The notes: a model not told the origin generated them from the letters alone. DNA of 64,000 nucleotides from Pseudomonas sp. MF4836 (GCF_002018875.1 NZ_MVOL01000011.1:229329-293328), one strand, 5' to 3'; counted from the first letter of the stretch, positions 32,265 to 41,075 are shown. Translations and numbers: made by a program.

Positions 32265-32334
32265 CGCAGGTTCCCCAGAGCACATTCATCTCTGAAGCGT
32301 TTTTGGATGCTCCTTTGGAAAGAGATGAATTTTT

Positions 32335-32361
32335 AACGCCCCATCAGGGGCGTTTTTTTTT
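32335..32361 (+). terminator. Rho-independent terminator of the PtrA-like gene
   Basis: ACGCCCC (32336-32342) pairs with GGGGCGT (32347-32353) around ATCA and is followed by eight more T. Just upstream, a 10-bp perfect inverted repeat (ATTCATCTCT 32284-32293, AGAGATGAAT 32321-32330) may form a larger structure. Confidence 0.92.
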
Positions 32362-32382
32362 GCCCTCATCTTCCCCGGTTCC

Positions 32383-32411
32383 TGTAGTCGCTACCGCCAG
32401 GCTCGGCGACA
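32383..32411 (+). repeat. GTAG-headed REP sequence, left of the RAYT gene
   Basis: TGTAGTCGCTACCGCCAGG followed by CTCGGCGACA. It begins with the GTAG tetranucleotide typical of REPs mobilised by RAYT proteins. It is a divergent copy of the REP found in inverse orientation at 33049-33071 and as a pair at 52433-52534. Confidence 0.65.
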
Positions 32412-32473
32412 GGAAATATCTGCTTATCGGTTACTTCTGTTAACCGGAGGTCTCGGAACTAGGGTGAAGGTTC

Positions 32474-32959
32474 ATGCACCCGTTCTGGAGGGCAAGGGAG
32501 TGTTTTTCCAAACCAAGGGGGTATCACCTGCTCAAGGGGCGCCACGCACAAATCGGCCAGCTCTATTCCGTAACGGCCATGACAGAGCAGCGAAACCCCA
32601 TATTCCGCGACGTTCACCTGGGGCGCTTGGTGGTCGACCAACTGCGCAACCAGGACCAAGCCGGGCCTACACACTCCCTGGCCTGGGCGGTCATGCCCAA
32701 CCCCATTCATGGGTTGTTCGAGTTGCAGGCGCGCTCGCTTGGTGTGGTGATGTGCCAGCTCACATCCAGAAGCAGCTTGAGCCTTAATCAAACACCCCAC
32801 AGCCACGGCCGCGTCTGGCAAAAGGGTTACCACGAACGCGCCGTACGCCAGGACGAAGACCTTAAAACCATCGTCCGCTACATCACCTTCAACCCCGTGC
32901 GTGCGGGGCTGGCACGACGGGTCGGCGAATACCCCCTATGGGATGCCGTCTGGCTCTAA
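32474..32959 (+). CDS. REP-associated tyrosine transposase (RAYT), HUH motif altered
   Basis: 161 residues, full length for this Y1-transposase-related family. The order of motifs is right: GYHLLKGRHAQIGQLYSVT, SLAWAVMPNPIHGLFEL, CQLTSRSSLSLN, GRVWQKGYHERAVR and IVRYITFNPVRAGLARR, whose Tyr is the catalytic nucleophile position. The HUH motif, normally MPNHVHWLF-like, reads MPNPIHGLF: the first metal-binding His is replaced by Pro. The gene is intact otherwise. REPs flank it on both sides in opposite orientation. It may be inactive or may retain only REP binding. Confidence 0.85.
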   Translation: MHPFWRARECFSKPRGYHLLKGRHAQIGQLYSVTAMTEQRNPIFRDVHLGRLVVDQLRNQDQAGPTHSLAWAVMPNPIHGLFELQARSLGVVMCQLTSRSSLSLNQTPHSHGRVWQKGYHERAVRQDEDLKTIVRYITFNPVRAGLARRVGEYPLWDAVWL

Positions 32960-32990
32960 CACCATCGCTGTTAACCCTGCCCCGGATAAG

Positions 32991-33025
32991 CGCCGTGGAG
33001 TGCCAGGTGTAACCACGGCGTTTTT
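32991..33025 (+). terminator. Rho-independent terminator of the RAYT gene
   Basis: CGCCGTGG (32991-32998) pairs with CCACGGCG (33013-33020) and five T follow. It begins 31 bases past the RAYT stop. Confidence 0.8.
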
Positions 33026-33048
33026 GAGGGCCAGCGTCCGAACGCGGC

Positions 33049-33071
33049 CCGAGCCTTCGGCAGCGGCTACA
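33049..33071 (-). repeat. GTAG-headed REP sequence, right of the RAYT gene
   Basis: Read on the minus strand it is TGTAGCCGCTGCCGAAGGC then TCGG, again starting GTAG. Its core GCCTTCGGCAGCGGCTAC (plus strand) is identical to the right arm of the REP pair at 52.5 kb. With the copy at 32383 it encloses the RAYT gene and terminator. Confidence 0.75.
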
Positions 33072-33081
33072 GCGGCTGCGG

Positions 33082-36000
33082 TCATGTGGTTGGCTGTTCT
33101 TCCTTGCGGTGCGCCCAGTGGTAGAGGGCGGGCAGAACCAGGAGGGTGAGGATGGTCGAGGAGAGGATGCCGCCAATGACCACGGTGGCCAGGGGGCGCT
33201 GGACTTCGGCGCCGGTGCCGGTGGCCAGGGCCATGGGGATGAAACCCAGGGACGCCACCAGCGCGGTCATCAGGACCGGACGCAGGCGGGTCAGTGCGCC
33301 TTCGTTGATCGCCAGCGCCAGGGGCCTTCCCTGCTCACGCAGGTTGCGGATAAACGCAATCATCACCAGGCCGTTGAGCACCGCCACGCCGGACAAGGCA
33401 ATAAAGCCCACCCCGGCCGAGATTGACAGCGGAATGTCCCGCAACCACAGCGCCATGATCCCGCCCGTAAGGGCAAAGGGAATGCCGGTGAACACCAGCA
33501 GGCCGTCCTTGAGGTTGTTGAACATCATGAACAGCAAGCCGAACACCAGCAGCAGCGCCACCGGCACCACCACTTGCAGGCGCTGGGTGGCTTCCTGCAG
33601 TTGTTCGAACTGCCCACCCCAACTGGTCCAGTAGCCGGCGGGGACTTTCACTTCTGCGGCAATCCGCAGCGTGGCCTCGTCGACAAAGGAGCCGATATCA
33701 CGCCCACGCACGTTAGCGCTGACGATCACCAGACGCTTGCCATTTTCGCGGCTGACCTGGTTCGGTCCCAGCACCAGGTCCAGGCTGGCCACCTCCGACA
33801 GCGCGACGAAGCCGATCTGCCCGGAATCACTGCCCGCCCGGGCCGGGGTCGGGATCAGCAGCCGCGACAGCCCGTCGATGTCGGTGCGCAAGGCATCCGA
33901 GAGGCGCACCACCATGTCGACGCGCCGATCGCCCTCGTACAGCGTGCCGGCCTGGCGCCCGCCCACGGCCACGGCAATGGTGTCCTGCACGTCGCCGACA
34001 TTGAGGCCGAAACGCGCAGCCTTGTCGCGATCGATATTGATGGTCAGCACCGGCAGGCCGGTGGTCTGTTCGACCTTGACCTCCGAGGCGCCATCGAGCT
34101 TCTGCAAGGTCTCGGCGATCTCGGCGGCAGTGCTGTTGAGCACCGCCATGTCATCGCCAAAGACCTTGACCGCGACGTCGCTGCGCACCCCGGAAATCAG
34201 CTCGTTGAAACGCAGCTGAATCGGTTGCGACAGCTCATAGGCACTGCCCGGCACAATTGCGCTGGCACGCTGGATATCCGCGATCAGGGTTTCCCGCGAC
34301 TTGCCCGGGTCCGGCCATTGCGCCTTGGGCTTGAGCATCAGGTAACTGTCGGAGATGTTCGGTGGCATCGGGTCGGAGGCGATTTCCGCCGTGCCGGTAC
34401 GGGCGAACACCCGCTCGATTTCCGGCACCTGGGCCATCAGGGTCTGCTCCAGGCGCTGCTGCATCTCCACCGATTGCGTGAGGCTGGTGCCCGGTACGCG
34501 CAAGGCTTGCTGAGCGAAGTCGCCTTCGCTGAGGCTGGGGATAAACTCACTGCCCATGCGGCTCGCCACCAGCCCGGACCCGACCAGGGTCAGCAAGGCC
34601 AGGGCAAACGCCAGGGAGCGGTGGCCCATGACCCAATCGAGCACCGGTGCGTAAGCCCGGCGCGCGCTGCGCATGACCAGGTTTTCTTCTTCCTTGACCT
34701 TGCCGGTGACAAACAGGGCAATGGCCGCCGGAACGAAGGTCACCGAGAGAATCATCGCCCCCAGCAGCGCAATCACCACGGTGAAAGCCATGGGGTGGAA
34801 CATTTTTCCGGCGACCCCGGTCAGGGCGAAAATCGGCAGGTACACCACCATGATGATCAACTGGCCGAAAATCAGCGCCCGCCGCGCCTCCTTGGCCGCG
34901 GCGAACACTTCGTGCAGGCGTTCGGAGCGGGTGAGCATACGGCCGTGGTGGCGCTGGGCATGGGCCAGACGGCGAATGGCGTTCTCGACGATGACCACCG
35001 CTCCGTCGACGATAATCCCGAAATCCAGGGCCCCCAGGCTCATCAGGTTGGCACTGACCCGGTTGCTGAACATCCCGGTAAAGGTGAACAGCATCGCCAG
35101 CGGGATCACCATCGCGGTAATCAATGCCGCGCGAATATTGCCCAGGAACAGGAACAGAATCACGATCACCAGCAACGCGCCTTCGAAGAGGTTTTTCTTC
35201 ACCGTGGCGATGGCTTTTTCCACCAGGTTGGTGCGGTCGTACACGGTGACCGCCACCACCCCTGCGGGCAACGAACGGTTGATCTCTTCAAGTTTTTTCG
35301 CCACGGCCTGGGATACGCTGCGGCTGTTTTCGCCGATCAGCATAAACACCGTGCCCAGCACCACCTCGCGCCCATTCTCGGTGGCGGCACCGGTGCGCAA
35401 CTCGCGCCCGATCTGGACCTGGGCCACATTGCTCACGCGGATCGGCGTGCCGTCGCTGCTGCTGATCACGATGTTGGCAATGTCGTCGATCGAGGCCAGT
35501 TGGCCCGGGGCGCGAATCAGCAACTGTTCGCCGCTGCGCTCGATGTAACCGGCGCCAACGTTGGCGTTATTGCGTTCCAGGGCCGTCACCAGATCGTTCA
35601 GGGTCAGGCGGTAGGCGGCCAGGCGCTTGGGGTCGGGGGCGATCTGGTATTCCTTGGCAAAGCCGCCGATGGTGTTGATCTCGGCCACCCCCGGCACGTT
35701 GCGCAATTGCGGCTTGATGATCCAGTCCTGGATCACCCGCAGGTCGGTCGGCGTGTACGCTGTCCCGTCGTCCTTGAGCGCGCCCTCCTTGGCCTCCACG
35801 GTCCACAGGAAGATTTCCCCAAGCCCGGTGGAGATCGGCCCCATCAGCGCCTCGACGCCCGCCGGCAATTGCTCGCGCGCCACCTGCAGGCGCTCGTTGA
35901 CCAGTTGCCGGGCGAAGAACAGGTCGGTGCCGTCCTTGAAGATCACCGTCACCTGGGACAACCCCGAGCGCGACAGCGAGCGGGTCTGTTGCAACCCGGG

Positions 36001-36228
36001 CAGGCCGGCCATGGCGGTCTCGATGGGAAAGGTGATGCGCTGCTCGGTTTCCAGCGGCGAGAACCCGGCCGCCGCCGAGTTGATCTGCACCTGCACGTTT
36101 GTGATGTCCGGCACCGCGTCGATCGGCAGTTTCTGATAACTGGCGATGCCCACCCCGGCCATCAGCAGCACCGCCAGCAACACGATGATGCGCTGCTCGA
36201 TGGCGAATTGAATGATGCGTTCAAACAT
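33082..36228 (-). CDS. czcA: CzcA-type heavy-metal RND efflux transporter
   Basis: 1048 residues, the usual size of HME-RND pumps. It drives export of divalent cations from periplasm or cytoplasm with the proton gradient. The helix-4 motif DFGIIVDGAVVIVEN has Asp402, Asp408 and Glu415, at the same numbers as the proton-relay residues of C. metallidurans CzcA; this motif type is associated with Co/Zn/Cd rather than Cu(I)/Ag(I) pumps. Other features are the twin large periplasmic loops and 12 helices. It is last in the czcCBA operon, 25 bases after czcB. Confidence 0.95.
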   Translation of the reverse strand: MFERIIQFAIEQRIIVLLAVLLMAGVGIASYQKLPIDAVPDITNVQVQINSAAAGFSPLETEQRITFPIETAMAGLPGLQQTRSLSRSGLSQVTVIFKDGTDLFFARQLVNERLQVAREQLPAGVEALMGPISTGLGEIFLWTVEAKEGALKDDGTAYTPTDLRVIQDWIIKPQLRNVPGVAEINTIGGFAKEYQIAPDPKRLAAYRLTLNDLVTALERNNANVGAGYIERSGEQLLIRAPGQLASIDDIANIVISSSDGTPIRVSNVAQVQIGRELRTGAATENGREVVLGTVFMLIGENSRSVSQAVAKKLEEINRSLPAGVVAVTVYDRTNLVEKAIATVKKNLFEGALLVIVILFLFLGNIRAALITAMVIPLAMLFTFTGMFSNRVSANLMSLGALDFGIIVDGAVVIVENAIRRLAHAQRHHGRMLTRSERLHEVFAAAKEARRALIFGQLIIMVVYLPIFALTGVAGKMFHPMAFTVVIALLGAMILSVTFVPAAIALFVTGKVKEEENLVMRSARRAYAPVLDWVMGHRSLAFALALLTLVGSGLVASRMGSEFIPSLSEGDFAQQALRVPGTSLTQSVEMQQRLEQTLMAQVPEIERVFARTGTAEIASDPMPPNISDSYLMLKPKAQWPDPGKSRETLIADIQRASAIVPGSAYELSQPIQLRFNELISGVRSDVAVKVFGDDMAVLNSTAAEIAETLQKLDGASEVKVEQTTGLPVLTINIDRDKAARFGLNVGDVQDTIAVAVGGRQAGTLYEGDRRVDMVVRLSDALRTDIDGLSRLLIPTPARAGSDSGQIGFVALSEVASLDLVLGPNQVSRENGKRLVIVSANVRGRDIGSFVDEATLRIAAEVKVPAGYWTSWGGQFEQLQEATQRLQVVVPVALLLVFGLLFMMFNNLKDGLLVFTGIPFALTGGIMALWLRDIPLSISAGVGFIALSGVAVLNGLVMIAFIRNLREQGRPLALAINEGALTRLRPVLMTALVASLGFIPMALATGTGAEVQRPLATVVIGGILSSTILTLLVLPALYHWAHRKEEQPTT

Positions 36229-36253
36229 GTGAAATCACTCTATGAGGGGCCAT

Positions 36254-37423
36254 TCAATGGCTGTGTTCGGCCGAGCCTTTGCCCAGTTCGGACTTGAGGG
36301 TGAAGCTGCCGTTGCTGGCCACCTGGGCGCCGGCCGCCAGGCCCTGCTTGATTTCAACCACGCCGTCCTGGCTGGCTCCGGTCACGACCGCCTGAGCCAT
36401 GAAGCCGTGGTCGACCCGCACGAACACCGAGGGTTGCCCTTCCACGGTCTGAATCGCCGCCTGGGGCACCGTGACCGCCGCCTCATAGCTGTCGGTGGCC
36501 ACCTGCACCGCGACAAACAGGCCCGGGCGCCAAGTGTCCTGAGGGTTGGCGACGCTGACCCGGACCGTGGCGGTACGGCTCTGCTCGCCGAGCAGGCTGC
36601 CGACATAGGCCACCTGGCCCTGCACCTGGGTCCCCAATTCACTGGAACTGACGGTCACCGCCTGGCCGACCCGAACCTTGTCCAGGTCCTTGGGAAACAC
36701 GCCAAACGTGACCCAGACCCGGGACAGGTCGGACAGGGTGAAAGCGGCGCTGGACTCATTGACCACCTCCCCCAGGCTCAGGTGTTTTTCCACCACCACG
36801 GCGTCGAACGGCGCGCGCATTTCATAGCGGTTGCCGCCCACCAACTGGGCGCTGCCGCTCAGGGCGTTCATCTTCTGCCGCGCATTGGCCTGGGCAATCT
36901 CGGCCTCTTGCAGCGCCTGGCGGGCCAACAGGTAATCCTGCTCGGCGGCAATCTGCTCGACCCACAATTGGCGCTCGCGCTGGAAGGTGGTGCGGGCCAG
37001 TTGCACCCGGCGCTCGGCGGCGGCCAGCTCACTGCGCTGATCGGAGATCTGCTGGCTGGCGATCACCGCCAACAGGTCGCCGCGCTTGACCGCCTGGCCC
37101 AGGTTGACCTGCACCGACTCCACCACGCCGGCAGCACGCGGCACCATGTGCGAGGTGCGGTCCTCGTCGAAGCGCACCTCGCCCGGCAGCGCCAGCAAGG
37201 TACTGAGGCGGCGCGGCTGGGCCTCGGCCAGCTCGATGCCGGCGGCTTGAATCTGCTGCGCGCTGAGTTCGAGCAGCCCCTCTTCCTCGGCATGCTCTTC
37301 AGGCGCGGGTTCGACATTGGCCGCCGGGGCCTGGCCCTCGGCCCGTTGCTGCAACAGCAGCCCGGCCAGGCCCAGCGCTGCGACCAGGCCGAAGGCGATG
37401 GCAATGCTTCGTTTGTTGTTCAT
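36254..37423 (-). CDS. czcB: CzcB-type periplasmic adaptor (membrane fusion protein)
   Basis: 389 residues from an ATG preceded by CAGGAG. An N-terminal membrane anchor (SIAIAFGLVAALGLAGLLL) is followed by lipoyl/barrel-sandwich halves (VPRAAGVVESVQVNLGQAV; YEMRAPFDAVVVEKHLSLGE), a helical hairpin between them (about 150-215) and a beta-barrel region. It connects CzcA to CzcC across the periplasm. The C-terminal SAEHSH is His-containing but not a full metal-binding repeat. It is the second gene in the operon. Confidence 0.94.
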   Translation of the reverse strand: MNNKRSIAIAFGLVAALGLAGLLLQQRAEGQAPAANVEPAPEEHAEEEGLLELSAQQIQAAGIELAEAQPRRLSTLLALPGEVRFDEDRTSHMVPRAAGVVESVQVNLGQAVKRGDLLAVIASQQISDQRSELAAAERRVQLARTTFQRERQLWVEQIAAEQDYLLARQALQEAEIAQANARQKMNALSGSAQLVGGNRYEMRAPFDAVVVEKHLSLGEVVNESSAAFTLSDLSRVWVTFGVFPKDLDKVRVGQAVTVSSSELGTQVQGQVAYVGSLLGEQSRTATVRVSVANPQDTWRPGLFVAVQVATDSYEAAVTVPQAAIQTVEGQPSVFVRVDHGFMAQAVVTGASQDGVVEIKQGLAAGAQVASNGSFTLKSELGKGSAEHSH

Positions 37424-37558
37424 GGGTGCTCCTGAAAAAACGCTGTGCCGCCGGCGAACAACGCTGCGGCGCCTAAGGTTTGCAGTGATGGAAAACGGCT
37501 GGCGGCGCTGCTCCAGGAATTGCGCCAGGGATTGCGCACGCTCAGCGGCAATGGGTTG

Positions 37559-38818
37559 TCAGCGGCTGCGGTCAAGCAGCGTCAGGTCGCCGTAGATGCG
37601 TTCGATGCGCACCCAGGCCTCGGTGGTTTGCGCCAGCGCCATCAGGTATTGGCTGCGGGCCTCGATCAGGGTGCGCTGGGCGTCGAGGACTTCGAGGAAG
37701 TTGAACTTGCCCATCTGGAAGCCGCGGGTGGCGCTGTCCACGGCGTTTTGCGCGGCGGGCAGAATCACCCGGTTGAACGACTGCACCTCGTTCTCGGCCG
37801 TGGCCCACTGGTCCAGGGCTTCGCGGGTTTCACCGCGCAGGCGCAGCTCGGCGGCGTTGCGCAGATCCCGGGCCTGGTCGGCACGGCGCGCGGCTGACAG
37901 CACATTGCCCTGGTTGCGGTTGAACAACGGAATCTGCATCGACAGCCCCACCAGGTTGACCCGCTCGCGAGCGCTGGCGTCGTACTGGCTGCCCAGGCTG
38001 ATATCCAGGTCGGGAATGCGCTGGGACTTTTCCAGGCCCAGGGCCGCTTCCCCCTGCACGATCGCCATCTCGGCCAGGCGCAATTCGACCGTCTGCTCCA
38101 GCCGAGCCAGCAACGCGGTGGCGGCCGGCACGCTCGGCAGCAACTGGGATGGGGCCTGAACCGCGCTGAACCCTACAGTGGATACACCACTGACCGTGGC
38201 CAGGCGCCGATAGGCGTTGCCCTGATCCATGTGCGCGCGGTTGGACTCCAGGCGCATCTGCGACAGCTGCACCTGCGCCCGTGCCGCTTCCACCGGCGAA
38301 GCCTTGCCCGCGGTCACCCGGCCCTGGGCCACGTTCAGGCCGCGCTCGGCCAGGGCCAGGGAACGTTCGGCCAACTGGCTGCGCTCCTGGGCACGCAAGG
38401 CTGCATAAAAAGCCTCGATCACCTCAGCGCGCAGCAGATTGCGCCGCCGTTCCAGCTCCAGGTCCACCGCGTCCTGGCCACGGCTGGCGACTTCGACCCG
38501 TGCCCCGCGCTTGCCTCCCAGTTCCAGGGTCTGGCTGAGCTTGATGGCCGTGGTGCGCGAATCGCGGCGAGTGTCTTCGGCATCCAGCGCCAGCACCGGG
38601 TTGGGGATAAGTCCGGCCTGTTGTCGAGCGCCCTGGGCAATCTCGACGTCCCAGCGCGCCGCGGCCAGCTCCGGGTTGTTGGCGACGGCGGTCTGCAGGG
38701 CCTGGTCCAGGCTCAATGCCTCGGCGGCCCGGGCCTGTTCAAGCGCCACGCTGGCCAATAACAGGGCGCCAGACAGGGCCACCAGGCGCCGCAGGGAAAT
38801 TCTCATGGTGATGGGCAT
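37559..38818 (-). CDS. czcC: CzcC-type outer-membrane efflux channel
   Basis: About 419 residues; the start is either the ATG at 38818 or the one at 38806, both giving a signal peptide that ends near EQARA. It is a TolC-family protein with two OEP repeats: ALSLDQALQTAVANNPELAA (first) and the long coiled-coil segments around 95-190 and 300-400. It forms the trimeric duct of the Czc pump. The 135-bp gap before czcB holds no gene. The long upstream region is shared with the divergent czcR. Confidence 0.92.
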   Translation of the reverse strand: MPITMRISLRRLVALSGALLLASVALEQARAAEALSLDQALQTAVANNPELAAARWDVEIAQGARQQAGLIPNPVLALDAEDTRRDSRTTAIKLSQTLELGGKRGARVEVASRGQDAVDLELERRRNLLRAEVIEAFYAALRAQERSQLAERSLALAERGLNVAQGRVTAGKASPVEAARAQVQLSQMRLESNRAHMDQGNAYRRLATVSGVSTVGFSAVQAPSQLLPSVPAATALLARLEQTVELRLAEMAIVQGEAALGLEKSQRIPDLDISLGSQYDASARERVNLVGLSMQIPLFNRNQGNVLSAARRADQARDLRNAAELRLRGETREALDQWATAENEVQSFNRVILPAAQNAVDSATRGFQMGKFNFLEVLDAQRTLIEARSQYLMALAQTTEAWVRIERIYGDLTLLDRSR

Positions 38819-39224
38819 AACCGATTCAGGCCTGTGCACAAGCAGTGTTGCCGCAACGGTTGAAACAGCAGAGACCGGCCAATCATCCAAGGCATTCGCA
38901 CCGGCCTGCTGAGTCAACACTGCGCCCCGCTCAATCATTAAAAGGGAGGGTATTGAATGCCGGCCAAATGTAGCGTCGGGTACTTATCAACAGGGTGGCG
39001 CAAAGATTACAAATCCGTTAGCCAAGGCTCTGGCTCAAGGTTCTGTATTAGTATCCGGTCCCTCAAACAGCGCCGGATCGACGCCTTCCCTGCGGTGTAT
39101 TTCGCATCCGGAAATACCTCGGCGGCCGATGCTTGATCCCCCACCAAAACCACAACGACCTGGGGTAGGCCGGCATCACGTGTTCGAGTCGCAACTGCCT
39201 TTCAACTCCGAGATCTCACTCCGC
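38819..39224. promoter_or_regulatory. Divergent control region of czcCBA and czcR
   Basis: About 400 bases without a gene. ATTACAAATCCGTTA (39006-39020) resembles the reverse complement of the motif before the porin and PtrA-like genes, agreeing at 9 of 11 fixed positions, including the ATTACA half. A pyrimidine-rich stretch and a GGCTCTGG/CTCAAGG repeat-like area lie to its right. No long stem-loop is seen. Confidence 0.4.
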
Positions 39225-39899
39225 ATGCGCATCCTGGTTATCGAAGACGAACCCAAAACTGCCGATTACCTGCATCAAGGGCTGTCCGAAAGCGGCTATG
39301 TCGTGGACTGCGCCAGCAATGGCGCGGACGGTCTGCACCTCACCCTGCAGCACGCCTATGACCTGGTGATTCTCGACGTCAACCTGCCGCTGCTGGATGG
39401 CTGGGGCGTGCTGCAACGCATACGCGAAAGCAGCCCCACGCGGATCATGATGCTCACCGCCCTGGGGCGCCTGGCCGACAAGATCAAAGGCCTGGACCTG
39501 GGCGCCGATGATTACCTGGTCAAGCCGTTCGAGTTCCCCGAACTGCTGGCCCGGGTCCGCACCTTGATGCGCCGCAGTGAACAGCCACCGGTCCCGGATG
39601 TGTTGCGAGTGGCCGACCTGGAGCTGGACCAGGGCCGGCACCGGGCCTTTCGCGGCAAGCAGCGCATCGACCTGACCACCAAGGAGTTCGCCCTGCTGCA
39701 CCTGCTGATGCGCCAGAGCGGCGTGGTGCTGTCGCGCACGCAGATCATCTCGTTTGTCTGGGACATGAATTTCGATTGCGACACCAACGTGGTCGAGGTG
39801 TCGATCCGCCGCCTGCGGGCGAAGATCGACGACCCGTTCGACAGCAAGCTGATCCACACCCTGCGCGGTGTCGGGTACGTGCTTGAGGAACGTGAGTGA
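39225..39899 (+). CDS. czcR: CzcR/CopR-type OmpR-family response regulator
   Basis: 224 residues from the ATG at 39225, where the product starts with the canonical MRILVIEDEPKTADYL; a longer frame adds 32 residues not found in the family. The receiver domain (1-115) has the acidic pair Glu8/Asp9, the phospho-acceptor Asp in LVILDVNLPLLDGW, Thr in MLTALG and Lys in VKPFEF. The C-terminal winged helix (about 130-222) ends LIHTLRGVGYVLEE. It is the type that controls heavy-metal efflux operons and is divergent from czcCBA. The usual overlapping sensor-kinase gene is missing; the CDF gene follows on the other strand. Confidence 0.93.
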   Translation: MRILVIEDEPKTADYLHQGLSESGYVVDCASNGADGLHLTLQHAYDLVILDVNLPLLDGWGVLQRIRESSPTRIMMLTALGRLADKIKGLDLGADDYLVKPFEFPELLARVRTLMRRSEQPPVPDVLRVADLELDQGRHRAFRGKQRIDLTTKEFALLHLLMRQSGVVLSRTQIISFVWDMNFDCDTNVVEVSIRRLRAKIDDPFDSKLIHTLRGVGYVLEERE

Positions 39900-39914
39900 G
39901 CGACTGTCGGGCGC

Positions 39915-40814
39915 CTACTCGGGCCCATGGTCGTGCTGATGAAAGCCGCTCTGCTCGACCTGGATGGTCACGTGGGAAATGGCAAAGCGCTCCTGCACCC
40001 ACTCCGTGACTTCGGCCAGCACCTGTTGTTCGGTGCGCTGCGAGAGATCCACCACCAGGTGCGCACTGAGCACGTTCTTGCCGCTGGTGAGGGCCCAGAT
40101 GTGCAGATCATGCACGTCACTGACCCCGTCCACGGCGCGAATGCCCTGCTCCACCTGATCGATATCGATGCCGTCGGGCACGCCCTGCAGCAGCACGTTC
40201 ATGCTCTCCCTGAGCAGGGTCCAGGTGCGCGGCAAGACCCAGAAACCGATGCCAGCCGCTACCAGTGAGTCGACCCAGCCCCAGCCGGTGTAGAGGATCA
40301 CCAACGCCGCGACAATCACCCCGAGGGAGCCGAGCATGTCGCTCCAGACCTCCAGGTACGCTCCTTTGACGTTCAGGCTCTGCTCGCTGGAAGACGCCAG
40401 CAGGCGCATCGAAATCAGGTTCACCACCAGCCCCAGTACCGCGATCAGCAGCATGCCGATGGACTGGATCTCGGCCGGCGACCGCAACCGCTGCCAGGCC
40501 TCGAACAGGATGTAGAACGCCACCACGAACAGCAGGATGGCGTTGAAAGCCGCCGCCAGAATCTCGAAGCGTGCATAACCGAAGGTGCGCTTGCGGTCGG
40601 CGGCGCGCTTGGCAACCTGGATCGCCACCAGGGAAATCGCCAGCGCCAGGGTGTCGGTCAACATGTGCGCGGCATCCGACAGCAGCGCCAGACTGCCAGT
40701 GACAAAAGCCCCAATGACCTCGGCCAGCATGAAGCTGGCGGTCAGCCCCAGGGCCATCCACAACGAACGCTCGTGCCCTGCGCGTACTGGTCCGTGACTG
40801 TGCCCGGCCCCCAT
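39915..40814 (-). CDS. czcD: CzcD-type CDF divalent-cation exporter
   Basis: 299 residues with six membrane helices. The cation site is formed by HMLTDTLALAISL in helix 2 and YLEVWSDMLGSLGVI in helix 5, together with SDAAHM in helix 2. Both ends are His-rich (GAGHSHGP at the start and HQHDHG at the end), as expected for zinc binding. CzcD-type proteins move Zn/Cd/Co from cytoplasm to periplasm by proton exchange and can supply the Czc pump. The gene is convergent with czcR, 15 bases apart, leaving no room for a kinase gene. Confidence 0.94.
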   Translation of the reverse strand: MGAGHSHGPVRAGHERSLWMALGLTASFMLAEVIGAFVTGSLALLSDAAHMLTDTLALAISLVAIQVAKRAADRKRTFGYARFEILAAAFNAILLFVVAFYILFEAWQRLRSPAEIQSIGMLLIAVLGLVVNLISMRLLASSSEQSLNVKGAYLEVWSDMLGSLGVIVAALVILYTGWGWVDSLVAAGIGFWVLPRTWTLLRESMNVLLQGVPDGIDIDQVEQGIRAVDGVSDVHDLHIWALTSGKNVLSAHLVVDLSQRTEQQVLAEVTEWVQERFAISHVTIQVEQSGFHQHDHGPE

Positions 40815-40951
40815 GGCGTTACCTCGTATTCCGCGAAATCGACGGCCTGATGATAGTTCGATTCGCGGCGCCTACCTGCCTGTCTGACGCAATCCTCATC
40901 CTGGCGTCATCCTGCGGTTATCCGGCTTGCTGCCGAGAGATGGCCGGAATC

Positions 40952-40965
40952 GTTAGCTGGCTAAC
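40952..40965. promoter_or_regulatory. Palindrome upstream of the gluconate permease gene
   Basis: GTTAGC-TG-GCTAAC is a perfect inverted repeat 110 bp before the permease start in a 260-bp gap. It could be an operator for a GntR-type regulator encoded elsewhere. The spacing does not fit a standard LacI-type operator. Confidence 0.35.
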
Positions 40966-41075
40966 AAATGCACCAAAACTGAGCAAAACCCATCGGGCCG
41001 GGGCGCGTCCGGTATGCTTCAAATCTACGAAACAAAACGTAACAATTAAACCTGATCCGATAAGGAGCCCCCGCC

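Noticed and set aside
33574..36297. A 907-codon open frame on the plus strand opposite czcA
   Set aside because: It is antisense to a clearly conserved RND pump. Its translation lacks domain structure and is rich in His/Gln/Arg, as expected from the reverse of a high-GC gene.
40952..40965. LacI-type operator for the gluconate permease
   Set aside because: The two-base centre and arm spacing do not match the CG-centred LacI-family pattern, so only a generic palindrome is reported.
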